Both the position numbers and the translations under genes were made by a program. DNA of 64,000 nucleotides from Acorus gramineus (Eukaryota > Streptophyta > Magnoliopsida > Acorales > Acoraceae): positions 23,606,074-23,670,073 of the forward strand of contig CM060849.1 in the NCBI GenBank assembly GCA_030737835.1, given 5' to 3'. Below, piece by piece: positions 1 to 16,500 of this stretch. Numbering within the stretch: the stretch's first letter is position 1; the number at the start of each line of letters is the position of its first letter. The notes beneath the pieces are model-generated. The model did not search any database. It had not been told where the DNA came from and saw only the letters and a program-made list of their open reading frames with translations.

Positions 1-571
1 AGTTTTTATCCTATATGGAATGCCACTTTGTTTATATGATCGCTCATGTGATGTTAAGTTCAAGGGAGCATTCAGATGTAGGTTCAAGGGATAGTAAATG
101 TGAGGTTTACAATTGGTCATAAAATCTATATCAATCCCTTGTGGAAGTACTTCTGAGTTATGATTGCTTTGTATCTCCATTGCCACCCCTTCTTTCCAGG
201 GCAGATATGATATTTATATTTATGTAATCATGTAACTTAATATATGTATGGAAAATATGTAAATCATGACATTCGTCCTTATTGGCATATTATCATAATG
301 TAAGAATATCTCTCGTATGAAAGACACTAATAATGTTACATGTGTGACATTGGTGGTTGATATTGAACATTGTGGAGATTTTATTTTGTATAGAAATTAC
401 ACATCGACAAATTTTTGTTGGCACTTTTTAACGAGAATGCTAGTTTGGGCTGTTGTGGTGCTCAAATGTTCACTTATAATTTCTTTGAAAATTTGTTCAA
501 AACATGTTTCACACTCTTCTATTGATGGACCACCATTCCATGCCTGATAATGTCTCCTTGTCGTCATGTAG
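1..571 (+). other. intron sequence of adenylosuccinate lyase
   Basis: No coding exon is visible here. The stretch lies upstream of the first recognisable lyase exon, which starts after a TAG acceptor at 569-571, so it is read as the 3' part of a lyase intron. The short open frames in it resemble nothing I know. Confidence 0.6.
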
Positions 572-4001
<3,430 letters not shown>

Positions 4002-4210
4002 GCTATTTTATAGGTTGATAAAAGTTTTGATACATCTCAAATACTGGTGGACCCCTAATGAATAGGACAAGCCTCAGGAGCTGCATTTTGCACTCTAATC
4101 TTATAATTTTTTTCTTGGATTTTTTTATAGTACTGATGCTGGATGTTTCATGGCATTTTTTAGCAAATAATATATGAAAAAATATTATTTATTTACATGT
4201 TGTCAGAGTT

Positions 4211-4216
4211 AATAAA
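4211..4216 (+). terminator. candidate poly(A) signal of adenylosuccinate lyase
   Basis: A canonical AATAAA lies about 210 nt after the lyase stop codon. Plant poly(A) signals are loose and the region is AT-rich, so this is only the best-looking candidate. Confidence 0.35.
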
Positions 4217-4263
4217 ATTGGTTTCTGACATGTGATTGTAATTTATTTCTTCATATATCTTGG

Positions 4264-4497
4264 GTGTTTTTTTATAATGAAAAAGGGAGTGAAGGAGACC
4301 TCATGCTTCTTTTCCCAGATTTCATTAAGTGGTTGGATCAGACTTTCTCAGCTGGGTCTCCAAGACAGGTGATGATAGCACTTTTTACAGGCATTGTTTG
4401 GACAATCTGGAAGGATAGAAATAGTAGATTTCACCTGAAAAATCAGCTTGTACTAACAACCAGTCATGTCAGGTTCCAAGGAAAGGAATTATATTGA
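4264..4497 (+). pseudogene. LINE (L1-type) zinc-finger-end remnant
   Basis: The 77-codon frame contains IVWTIWKDRNSRFHL. The W-x-x-W-K-x-R-N-x-x-x-F pattern is typical of the region after the zf-RVT zinc finger in plant non-LTR retrotransposons. No reverse transcriptase is present on either side and the frame opens and closes arbitrarily, so this is a small fragment just 3' of the lyase gene. The rest of 4500-4900 is AT-rich with nothing recognisable. Confidence 0.5.
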
Positions 4498-4912
4498 TCG
4501 GATTTCAGAAATGCAGGATGCGATTTGCATATGATTAAGGTATTGTATAAAATATATGCGGTATACAAGAGTATATACGGCTCTATAATTTTTTATAAAT
4601 AAAAATATATGATACTTTGATGATGATTTATAAATATAACAAGATTAATATCAGAAGACTAGAAGCATCTAACATTCTATACCCATCATCTAAAAAGGTA
4701 TGCAAAATTAACAATAGAATATAATATAATCATATCATGTTGTTTTCAATAGATAGTATTTGATGTGGTAATTACATTAAAAGAAAAAAATAACGAAGAA
4801 CAGTCAATAACAAAATAACATGTTTTTAGATAATAAAAATAAATTAAATAATAATAGATCAAAACATTTGTCACAAAAGTTGTCACAATTTTAAACCAAA
4901 CAAAATAAAATA

Positions 4913-6224
4913 TAGGGTTAAAGACATCTAAGTCCCTACAAACATGGGAAAACCCATATAAGTCCCTATTAAAATTGGGACAGACGTACGAGTCCCTGAA
5001 AACTCAGAAAAACCCAATTATCATCCCTGAGTTAAATTTTCATCCAAACTTAACGGAATATTCCCAGAATATTCCATCACATATAATTGTGTAGACATTG
5101 AAGTCCTTATAAAAAATTATAAAGACAAATTAGTCCTTGCAAAAGATAAAATTTCTTATAAAAGACTTTTACATTAAATTGTATATACATTGCAGTCCCT
5201 ATAAATAATCATAAAGACAAATTAATCCCCGCAAAAGATAAAATTGCCCCTGAAATATTTTTATATTTAATCGAATAGACATTACAGTCCTTATAAACAA
5301 TCGTAAAGACAAATTGGTCCCTGTAAAAGACAAAAATACCCTTGAAGGATTTTTACATTTAATTGTGTAGACATTGCAGTCCTTATAAACAATCATAAAG
5401 ATAAATAATAAATTTTTTTTTTTTTTTTTCATCTTCTATCCAATTGCTCACACTCCATCTGAAGATCTCAATTTGGATGTAAAAAAAATATTTTAACCGG
5501 AAGAATGTATTTTTTTTACCTTTTTGTTTGTAGGGAAGCAAAAAAATGGCATGAGTTTATTAAAATTCTCTTTGTCAGGAATGTAAATAAACAATTTTTT
5601 TGAAAAATCATGTATAGGTATTTCAAAGCAAGTAAACACCTTAAAGAAAAGAGCATTATTCATTACTTGTTTAGGTGGAGTGTGAGCAATAGAATAAAAG
5701 ATGAAAGAATAAATAAAAAAATTGTATTATTTTTCTTTATGATTGTTTATAAGTAGACTGCAATGCCTACACAATTAAATGTAAAAATCATTTAGGGGCA
5801 TTTTTGTCTTTTACAGGGACCAATTTGTCTTTACGATTATTTATAAGGACTGTAATGTCTATCCAATTAAATGTAAAAATCTTTCAGGGGCAATTTTGTT
5901 TTTTGCAGGGACTAATTTGTCTTTATGATTGTTTATAAGGACTGCAATGTGTATACAATTTAATGTAAAAGTCTTTTATGGGCAATTTTATCTTTTGCAT
6001 GGACTAATTTGTCTTTATGATTGTTTATAAGGATTTCAATGTCTACACAATTATATGTGATGGAATATTCTAGAAATATTCCGTTAAGTTTGGATGGAAA
6101 TTTAACTCAGGGATGATAATTGGGTTTTTCTGAGTTTTCAGGGACTCGTACGTCTGTCTCAATTTTAGTAAGGACTTATATGGGTTTTTCCATGTTTGTA
6201 GGGACTTAGATGTCTTTAACCCTA
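4913..6224. mobile_element. Mutator-like inverted-repeat element (about 1.3 kb) with 10-bp target duplication
   Basis: The ends are TAGGGTTAAAG and CTTTAACCCTA, and the two arms stay complementary for about 540 bp inward (4913-5456 with 5673-6224). The flanks carry the direct repeat AAATAAAATA at 4903-4912 and 6225-6234. A 9-11 bp duplication with very long terminal repeats is the mark of Mutator-like elements. Each arm contains imperfect tandem units of roughly 85-97 bp marked by AAAGACAAATTRGTCC, so the arms are themselves repetitive. The loop at 5457-5672 is AT-rich and codes for nothing. There is no transposase, so this is non-autonomous. The target duplication is low in complexity, which weakens its weight a little. 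Confidence 0.85.
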
Positions 6225-6605
6225 AAATAAAATAAGAACACGTGTCACAAAAGTGGATAGGTGAATGGTGAGTTATCTTGTCCCAATTTAAAATCAAGTA
6301 AAATAATAAATTAATAGGGTTTTTAGTTTTAAATCCTTCTAAATTATATGATTTAGTGATCGATCCCTCACTTTTTCATATTTCGATTCAAAGGATATGT
6401 TTCTTTTTAGTCCTCTGAAGAATCTATTCATAAATTATTTAATTTTTTTTTTAGTATCTAAGAGGGATTAAAAAAATATACCCTTAAAATTTAAATACTT
6501 AAATCAAGTTACGAAGAAGTGAGAATGGATCATTTACAAATACTTACAACTAAAAATCCCATAATTAATATAAAAGAGTGTAATAAAAGTGGTGTCATGT
6601 AGTTG

Positions 6606-6780
6606 TCGTGAGAGAGAGAGAGAGTGTGAGGAGAGGCTGAGAAAGAGAGAGAGACTGAATGACTGATAGAGACATACGGAGAGACAGAGAAACAGAGAGA
6701 GAGAGAGATCAGAGGGAGAGAGGATGAGAGACAGATAGATATGGACATACTGATTGAGGCAGAGAGACAGAGCATTCCCT
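6606..6780. repeat. GA-rich purine tract
   Basis: The stretch is made of short GAGAGA runs mixed with GAC and GAT steps, and is purine-rich over about 170 bp. The antisense open frames over it are low-complexity Ser/Leu strings and are not genes. Confidence 0.8.
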
Positions 6781-7227
6781 GATTTGATCGAAGAAGAAGA
6801 AGAAGACCGGAAGATCGAAGAAAGCTGGCTGTCTCGCTGCTGTCATTGAAGAAGAGAAGATCGGAGGAGATGAAGACTCCCTTTGTTCTATGTAGGTCCG
6901 TCTCAAGATGAACAGGTCGGCTGAAGAAGAAGAAGGCCCCCTTTATTCTCTGTAAAGGCTAGTTGAAGAAGAAGATCACCTCGTGTGTTTTTTTTTTTTT
7001 TTTTTAGTTTTAAAAAACAAAACTTGTGCGAATCGGGCCGCATATACGGAATCGGACCGCATATACGGGCCATACCCACATATGCGATCGCACAGGCAGC
7101 CTTTCAGAAACAGTGCAATTGTCTGATAATTTCACTCCTGATGGAATGAAACTGATGGATAGGCTAGCTGCATAAGCTGATATAACATCAAGTTTTGGAC
7201 TACCATAAAAAATGACAATAAAATTGA

Positions 7228-8641
7228 TGGGTAAACTAGTTGATGGACTTGACAATCTTGGTTTCACAAATGTGAACTTGAAGAATTATTTATGTATAAT
7301 GCGAAAGATTGCAATGAAGAGAGGAGATGCACATGCTGTGACGGAATTATTTCAAACCATGTAAGAACGAAATCTTTCTTATTTTGCTATTCAACTCGAT
7401 GATGAGGCACTGTTAATGAATATCTTTTGGGTAGATTATAAAATGATGGTCGACTATGCACATTTTGGTGACGTTGTTTGCTTTGATACAATATAAAAAA
7501 CCAATAAAGACGAATGACTATTTGGTTTATTTGTTGGTGTAAACCATCACAAGCAATCAGTTGTGTTTGGTGCTATTATGTTATATGATGAGACAATTCC
7601 TACATTCTAGTGGTTGTTCCATATTTTTATTAAAGCAATGAATGGAAAAACCTAGGACTATTATTACTAATCAAGATGTAGCAATGGTGAGTGCAATAGT
7701 TTCAAATTTGTCAAATACATATCATCGACTTTGTGTATGGCATATGTATCAAAATGCTGCTATCAAGATTAATGACGTTTTAAAAAAAAATCCAGAATTT
7801 GTGAATAACATTAAAAGGTGTGTCTATGACTATGATAATGATGAATAGTTTGTAGGGGCATGGAAGAGAATGATTGAAAAATATGATTTACATCAAAATA
7901 AATGGTTACAAAAGAGATTTGAGTGAAGAGAAAAGTGGGCTCTAGCATATGGAAGAAATACATTTTGTGTCGACATGTCCACCACCCAACGAGGTGAATG
8001 CTTGAATGCCTTGGTTAAACAGTATCTTAATAGTGAAACAGATTTGATGCGTTTCCTTGAACACTTCGATAGGTTGTTGAATGATCGACGCTATCAAGAG
8101 TTGGAAGCTGATTTCAAGATGAGCCAAAGCATCCCTTACATGCTTCAACAATGGAAGATATTGAAATATGCAGCATCAATGTACACTCCTACCATGTACA
8201 AGTTGTTTAAAAAACAAATGATCCAGATTGTGGATCTTGATTTTGCTATTGATCTTGTTGAATGAACAAAAACGGAACTCAAAATCATTGATGATGACAA
8301 TAATCGTGAATGAAAAGTCTTATATGACTCATCTAATTATGAGTTTGTTAGTTGTCGAATGTTTGAATTTATGGGGATTGTTTGTAAACATTATCTTAAA
8401 ATATTAGATCGCTTGAATGCCAAGAGTATCCCCGAACGCTATATTATGAAGCGATGGACCAAGAAGTCAAAGGAAGGGATTGTTTTTTATTATCATGGGT
8501 GTGAATTACAGGTTGATCTAGAACGGGATATGTTAGCGAGATACAAAGAATTAAGCAGCATAGTTGTTCAGTTGGTAACAAATGCAACATCTTATGATAA
8601 AACTATTCAAAAATGGTTTTTGGTACTCTTAAGAATGCAAT
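7228..8641 (+). pseudogene. FAR1/FHY3-like (Mutator-type) transposase relic
   Basis: Reading through stops and small shifts gives the FAR1-family order. First comes FTNVNLKNYL and MKRGDAHAV, then IFWVDYKMMVDYAHFGDVV with CFDT, then [18 protein letters not shown], then YHRLCVWHMYQNAA, then DMSTTQRGECLN, and finally a SWIM-like CRMFEFMGIVCKHYLK. FAR1 proteins descend from MURA/Jittery transposases. At least eight stops interrupt the frame (for example near 7363, 7493 and 7846). The Asp expected in the TD motif is Asn (IITNQD), and the SWIM CxC has lost one Cys. It is therefore dead both as transposase and as transcription factor. I could not define terminal repeats for a parent element. Confidence 0.85.
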
Positions 8642-10496
8642 GAAAGAAATTAATGATTGCTTGAAGGAGATGCATCTTGAAAAAAAACAATGTGGAGTTG
8701 TTGAAGAAAATCCTACTGCCAATGATCGTGTTGTGGATGAAGAATGCATTAATGATGAAAGTCTGCATAGGAAAACAGAAGCCATTTCAAAAGGTATCAA
8801 GCAAAAGCTCAAAACAGATGGCCATAAAAGGTGCTATACTTGATAGATAGACGTTGATATTCGGTTGAAGGAGTAGATCGCAAAACAAGTGGTTGTTTTC
8901 CCGACATGCTATGGTGCCTTATTTTGTTGGTTATGAGTTGGTGGGGAGATGTGACCCTCCCTCCGAGTAGGGAGTTTCTGTCATCGGTTAGAGGAGAAGT
9001 GTCAATCGGTAGGCGGAACGTTCTGTCAATCATAGAAGGTTTTTGGTGACAAGACCTGGAGATCTCAGAAGTGAGAATGCTGACATGAGTAACGAGAAAT
9101 CCTGTGAAAAACACGATCGCCTCGCCACCATCGGGAAGTAAGTCCGTCTTTGCTTTCTTTCTTGGGGAAAGTAAGTATACTCTCGCACCTACTCTCTTCT
9201 ATCTATGATATTGTTCTGATCGGCTTTGAATACATACTTGTTCTCTGCTTAAATGACCATTTGCCTTTCATTCTTATTCATGCTTACCACTCCTCTCTCA
9301 CACCTGAACTTCATTCTGTATGCTCAGCATATCACTTGAGTTCGTTAACTAAGGTAGCGTATAATTTCGAGTTTAACACAAGGCTTTCCCTGGAGATGTA
9401 TTCTATTTAATTCACGTCTATTAGAAAGAGCAGCAAAATGATCGGATCAAACAAGGGAGCAGGCCTATTATCTTTATGAAGGTTCCGAATCAAGGTATGC
9501 CTTTTTCTCCGTCTTTATTTGATAAAGTTTCATCTTTCTTGAAGGAATCATTAGGTGCTCTTGAAAAAGCTGTTTCAAAAGTGAGAGCTTCTAAGAATCG
9601 TCATGCAAATAAATCAAATATCAAGGTATTTAAGGAAAATGTCATTTTTCAGTTTGTTTTCATTAACAAATGATTATTCCTAGTGATCTTTTAGTTTTTT
9701 CATTAACACAATTAAACTATGTGTACTTTTTAAAATTTTATAGTCAATTAATCAACAAAATCAAATGCAATCAATGAATTATACCGTCGATGTTTAGTGG
9801 TCATCCTTTACAAATCTTATTCAGGTGCTTATTAAAGTACATATATGTGTGTTATACTTATATAAATGTATATAAGAGGTTCAACCAGGACCCCATTTTT
9901 GCTAATGTATATGATGTAAGTCAACTTTTGATGGTATAAATATATGAGCCCAACTTGGGCCTTTTCACCCACAAAAAAATATAAAATGGAAGAATATATA
10001 TTTATTAATCATAGTTTACATAACGCAATATGTTCAAAATATTCCAATTCTGTTAACCACGGGAGGTTATTTGCATTTGTGATGTGTTTACATAGGATTA
10101 TATGGATATATTGAGATTATAAGGGGTTATATAGATATCAGAAAGATTAGAAAGATTACAGGGGGTTAAATGGATTTTTCCCAAAAAAGAAATAAAAAGA
10201 GTTATGAACCAACACCAAAGAAATGCATGCTTAATACAATGATCGTGATATAATAGACATAATACATAATCAACAGTTATTACATGACATTACTGTGTCT
10301 GCGGCTCCTTAAGGCCACCATTGAAACCCTGACAAACTCTATACACTTTCATGTGAAAAGAAACACAACATCATTTGCTCACACGAACAAAAAAACAAAA
10401 ACAAAAAATGGACCATTACAGAAGCGAATCATGGAGAGAGATTCTTATATGCATACGACTTTCATTGTTGCAGAAGATATCCTTCTTATTTGTTGC
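8642..10496. other. intergenic, no recognised gene
   Basis: Between the transposase relic and the 3' end of the nucleotidase there is no protein I recognise. Positions 8613-8843 continue an open frame just after the relic and may be its acidic C-terminal tail. A 65-codon frame at 9476-9673 (LFDKVSSFLKESLGALEKAV, helical) has no family I can name. The remainder is AT-rich. Confidence 0.5.
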
Positions 10497-10502
10497 TTTA
10501 TT
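10497..10502 (-). terminator. candidate poly(A) signal of the 5'-nucleotidase gene
   Basis: On the minus strand an AATAAA lies about 45 nt after the nucleotidase stop codon at 10546-10548, a plausible distance for a plant poly(A) signal. Confidence 0.45.
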
Positions 10503-10545
10503 TTTCCCTTTGTGTATGTGTGTATCAGTTGTCCTTTTGGGGACT

Positions 10546-13500
10546 TCAAGCCACACTCAAATGCACTGCTCCGACAGCATGAATATCAAATTCGTGAGGC
10601 ATGAAATCTTCGCTGGGCCTGTAGTATTTGTCAGGGGAGTAGAAGCTTAAATTTGTCACTTGGCTGGTGTACAGACAGGCAAACCTCTCTACCTACAGAA
10701 AATTCAATGGAAACATTGGTTATATTGTTGATTAATATCGGATCCATAAAGCTGTGTAAGATTTTTGTGAATTATGTGACTGTACATCAAATATTTGAAA
10801 AATCAACAAGTGCATAGAAAGAGATCTTTAAGATCCACTCCTCAAATAACAAGAGAAATATGGTTCATATGTATCGTTTTACTTCTTTGGAGATTAAATC
10901 TGTCCATAAAAAAAGAGGATGATATCAAAGAAGAGACAGAGACACCTGATGTGCAAAACGTGAGTTCTGGTAGCCGGTTTTCATGAGTTGTCCCCAAACA
11001 CTGTGGAACTGCAACATTCAAAGTGAAAATGGAGTGGAAAATATGGTCAGAAATGAATAAGAGAATACTTGCAGCAATAACAGCAAAGATTTAAATTTAC
11101 TCATGGAATATATAATGATAGATATGGATTGTATGTTAAACTCATCCCTAGATTGAGATGCATGTCGTTTTTGTGGTTGCAAAAAGAAGGGGAAAAAAGA
11201 GCTGGTCTACTGGATGTTCCATAGCAAATTATATTCTAGATAAAATGATGTCCATCAAGAAATGTTTTTTCTAATTTAATTGGATAGATATATGACAAAG
11301 AAATTATGATTACCCAATCATTATGATTTCAATTATGGATTATATATATTAAGCTGAATGACATGGTCTAGATATAAATGTCTGCCAGTTAGAGATAAAG
11401 CTAAAGACCGAAAATCAGGTTTACTTGCTAGCAAGCATGAAATAATTACAACCCCCCTCCCCCACCAAAAAAGAAAAAAAAGAGAACAAAATAAATCAAT
11501 AAATAAGAGCATGTCAAGCATAAATTAACAAGCCTGCTCATTTATGAAGTTTAGGAAATGTGATAGGGGTGAAACTTATCTCAGAAATCTAAATTGATGA
11601 AAAATAGCATGCACAAGGAAAGGGGTTTATCATCTTCCTTCCAAGGAATCATAATCTGAACCCTGACATTTAGTGCATCGGACCAGCACATGGGATCAGA
11701 ACAGTGAAAAAGCCCAGATCGGTGAAAAACAAATGGTCATGTAATGTATTGTAAAGAGCCATCATGTAAATGTCAAAGTGGTTCTTCTGGTTACTTAAGC
11801 TGAAGATAAAGAACTACACAACAAGCTTCACAACAAACTACACTATCCTCTTCTTCCATGTGGTTTGTCGTCCCTCTTGTATGCTTTGGGCCTATGCCCC
11901 TATTTCTAATGAAATAGTGGTAGAACAACATAGACGTTTTCTCAAAAAAGAAGAAAAAAAAAGAATCACAACAACATTTGGTCTATCTCTCACACACAGG
12001 TAAATTACACACTTGGTCTTTTAAGTTTTCAAAGTATCATTGCCCTGGTGTTTCTCAAATGAGAGTGAGTTGATTTGAAAATGATTTTATAAATATGTTT
12101 TTGAGTTGACCAAATTAATTTTGAAAATGTTTTTAAATATATGAAATGTTATTCAAGTAGGTTTATCACTCTGTGAAGCTCTTAATTCTTATTGGGTCAT
12201 TTGAACCATACTCAAAGCAGTTAACAAATTGAGTCTGAAGAGCATAACGTCTGGACTACGAAAGACCTATTCAACCCCCCCTTCTAGGTCTTGCAATTCT
12301 AGATAATGGTCCCAACATCTATCATTGGTAAGTAAGCCATAACGATCTCCTTGGAGCAGTCATAATGATATGCAACATCATTCACTATAATTTTCAAAGA
12401 ATGAATGAAACATTCAAATCGAAGAATAAGTATAGTTCTTTCCCACACAAAAACAGTACCTTTAGGTGACAATCCCGCTGAGCTTGCTGATGAAGGCTCC
12501 GAACATGCTCCCTTTGCGCCTGGTATTGAAAATTTTTTTTATAGGATGCAAGATTAAGGTCAATAATTTTCCACAGAGACATAAAGAAGAATTTGACTGG
12601 AACTGATTTTTAGAGGTATACAATTTGTAAACTTTATGGAACCTATCAAATAAGCAAGAAAAACACCATTTTCTCAAAAAAAAAAAAAAAAAAAAAAAAA
12701 ACAAGAAAAAGACCCAATATATCGACCCCCCCCCCCCCCAAAAAAAAAATAAATAAATAAACGAAACCACTGATTGGTCCATTTTATTGATTCGGCAATA
12801 TATCGATTGATATATCAAAAACTATCAATATATTTTTGATATATCGATAATATGTCGCTAGATGGTAAATGGGAATGAATTTGAAGGCAAATTTTTATGT
12901 AATTTATTGCATAAAGTTGATTTACCAGTAGGATAAAAATATATCAATTCCCACCTCCAATTCATGAAGTTCAGATGACAAATTCTGCCTGTCAGTAGCA
13001 TTCATGTCTTCAAATCTGAACCAATGAACAACAAATCATAAGCGAAGAATGCTCAAAAGCATATGTAGGATGTAAAGTTTTAACATCATAGGAAGCTGGA
13101 AGAACAGCATCTCAGTTGTGTTTTTTACAGATATGCATGCGCGCTTACCGGAGAGACCAATTAAGATGATGTATTTTGTCCTCAACAAGATCACGCTTCT
13201 TCCTTAACAGTAGAAGCTCCTGAAAAATAATGATAGTTAGATCATGCAGTGAGAGAAAATAACATAATATACAAAATTTCATTCCAGGCATGAACTCACA
13301 CCAGAATTGCTCAACAAATTGTGAAGATTATAGGAGCACTCCATATTTTCATCAAGTAGATGATCTGTCCATTAAAAGTATCCACTCACACGCACATAGT
13401 CGAAAAAAATAGGGAAACATAAGTCAGCATCTGATGGCATCCTTTTCAACCTTTCATAATCCGTCTAATAAATGTGTCTATCTGTATCGAACTAAAGCAC

Positions 13501-16500
13501 TGTGCATAGGAGCAAATGGTTTGGATGTTTTCACATTTCCTTTTGCAGAGGTGGCCTTCTAATTTGTCTCAGTAGCAATACGCACGACTGGGAAATTTGA
13601 GCCGAGAAAAACGGTATATAAAAAATACGTCATGTAAGATGCATGCAAAACTGGATAAAAAGTTGCTTGCCGTGATTAAAATTTTCTATAAAAAAAGGCA
13701 AGTGTGATGATCGTAGTAAAATTCTAGCTTGGCAATTGTTTAATGCATTCACTGAGAAATGAATTCAGATTCAGAAATCTTGAAAGACATAATTGACAAA
13801 GTAGATAACATTTCCAAATTGCACCTACCAATATCAGGTTTCAGGGCAGGCAAATGTTAACTAGAAATTCATTTGGTTTTGTATGGATCTTAATTTAGTG
13901 CTTACAACTTCAAACCAAACCAGAAATAAGTATACATTTTGATTGTAGAGAGAGTAATTACTTACTTCTATATAAGGTTTCACCACCAGCATGAACTTCA
14001 CAATTAAATGCAACATTTTTTTGTAATTTAATGCGACAGGTTCGGGAAAGCAATATCACACACCATACCATTGACCACTTCTCAATTCAAATTATATTGA
14101 GTCCTTACATCTACTGAAGTTGAAAAGCAACAAAAGCATGTATACACCCCACATTACAGTCAAGATTAATTACTTTCGTCCATATCAGGAAAAAATCATT
14201 AAAAAAACAGTGGCAATCTGTATAAACCTCTACTTTTCTATCAAAGACTTGTAATCTCAAAAAACTGTAATATCTCTAAACGATATCTCATACTAAGATT
14301 TTTTTTATTGAAGTATGTGGAATTATCCTAATAAATAAAATCTATATTACTGAAAGTAAAAGGTGTTACTATTCAGAAACTCAAATGTCAGTTGCATGTA
14401 TATGCAGTTTATATTGCACCAAAGACGCAGATATCAAAGAATTTGAAAACATAAGATGATTTTCTTGGCACCTTACGTATATCCTTTGTCTCCCAAAGCA
14501 GTTCTACCTCCTTATCAAGTTCTGGAACAACAAGCATAGTTCTCCAACCTATTGAATGATTATCACAATCATAGTTGACAAGACTGCGTATGTGACAGTA
14601 TTCAAGTAAACAAATGAAACACATTTCTCTATATTGCATAATAGCATGAGGAAACAAATCACATAACACCATGCCATTAAATTCTTCTGCAAAACAATAA
14701 GGTATGTTACCAGTAACACTCATCCCTTGTCCCTGTAAACTCTCAGCAAAAAATTCCATTCCACCTTGTGTGGTGTATACCATTCACGCACACAGAACTA
14801 ATATCACAATTAATAAATGAAATTCTTTTGATCTTTTTTTCATCTATGCCCACCTTTTCTTCCTATGCATGCAAGGGATGTGGAGTATAAAATCAGTCAC
14901 ACAGACAAACCCACATATCCTTAATTAACCCTTTCATGTTTCTCACAGAATAGGCAAGTTGCTATAAAGTCTTTCACTTGGGAAAATTTTCAAAGGAACA
15001 ATCCAGCATCACTAGAATCTGAGGAAAGATAGTTGTTGGGTTGATTCCACTACCCATTCTCACAATCTATACATGCATGATAACAAATCACACAGATGCA
15101 ATGACTATTGTAGTGGACATTAGAAAAGTCATGTCACAGCACTTGAACTGACCAAATAAATGAATTAAGACACACTTGAAACCTTTGAGAATGAGGATAT
15201 CCAGAGTAAAATCACACAAAATAAAAATAAAAATGAAAAAATAATAAAATATCCGAGAATTTTTAATGTAGTTACCTAAAACCTTTTTACTGCGCAAAAT
15301 ATCACCATAGATGTGATCTCCAACATAAAGAATCTGTGAGAAAATAAAAAAAAAAACAATCAAGGATTTATTAAGGATTGCGTTTGCAACACCAGTCATG
15401 CTCTAATCACAGTGGAAGACACTTCCAATAATTTCTCCACTAAAATTTTAAACTGAGGAACTAATTTCATGAAATCATATATGGGTTATCAAAGAGAAAT
15501 CCATCTACATGGAAATCTAATAAAGTACCTGAGAACTCGCTTCAATAGCAAGCAATCTATGCAGATGACCCACACTTCCTCCCTACAAGTCCAAGTTCCA
15601 CCACATCATCAGTATATATCTGTAATACAAATCTTTATTGTTGAAAACACATTCACAGATTCATGCATTTTATGAATACAAATCTTTAGTGGTGGAAAAA
15701 GTAAAAAAGATCAACATTTTAAAAAAATTGTTGCAAAAGTGAGTTCATAAAATTAAGATTTTGCCCATTGCACATATAAGGAACAAATTGCAGCAGTACC
15801 TGAAAAACTCTACAAGCTTTCTTTGGCACCTTTGATGGTAATCTCGGTGAGGTACTTCCAATCTTCTTTCAAGAAAAAAGAATCAGTACAAAAAAGAACG
15901 GCAAACACAACAAATAATCCAGCAAACAAAATATTTATTATACTGGCCTGAGGAAGAAGAGTGCCATTATCCGTATTCAGAAGCATCCCAGTCTCAGGTT
16001 CAACTTCAAAAAGGTTTGCTCGATTGTCTTCGTGGAAAAAACTTGGCTTAGAGCTGTTAGCAATCAGAAAGGCATTAGAAAGCTGCATTGTCACATGAAG
16101 CAGAATAAAATAGTCAGATATAACATGATGGACAATATCAAATGGAAATGCAGAGAAAGGGAAGACACATTATGCATATGCATCTTGGCTAAATTTCACA
16201 GTTTTTTTCAGCCCAATGAAGCAAAAATCAGAGGCTATAATTTTGGGGTCTTAAAAGTTGCAAATTTAACATTCATGAAAAACCACGATCCATGACAGAA
16301 TGTACGAGGATTCTGAAATCTACAACGTGAGTTCTGTTCCTTTTTCATTTTTTCAAAGGGTGGCATCACACTTCTATCAAACAGAATGGTGAACTATAAA
16401 TAGATAAACATGACAACAAACTAGACAGAACAAAAACTTAGGATAACTTCTTTTTATGTTTAATTACTTTAAAAGACAATCACGATGAATAAAAAGAGTG

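Noticed and set aside
5100-6050. CRISPR-like array of regularly spaced repeats
   Set aside because: The units are imperfect, have no unique spacers and sit inside the inverted arms of a plant transposon.
6530-6906. Ser-rich minus-strand frames
   Set aside because: They translate the GA-rich purine tract and show no family features.
12462-12818. 118-codon minus-strand frame
   Set aside because: It joins nucleotidase exon 15 to homopolymer-coded Gly/Phe runs across a splice site; only the exon part is real.
13300-13376. Possible extra nucleotidase exon reading DHLLDENMECSYNLHNLL
   Set aside because: The neighbouring exons join in phase and match the family without it, and it has no matching family segment.
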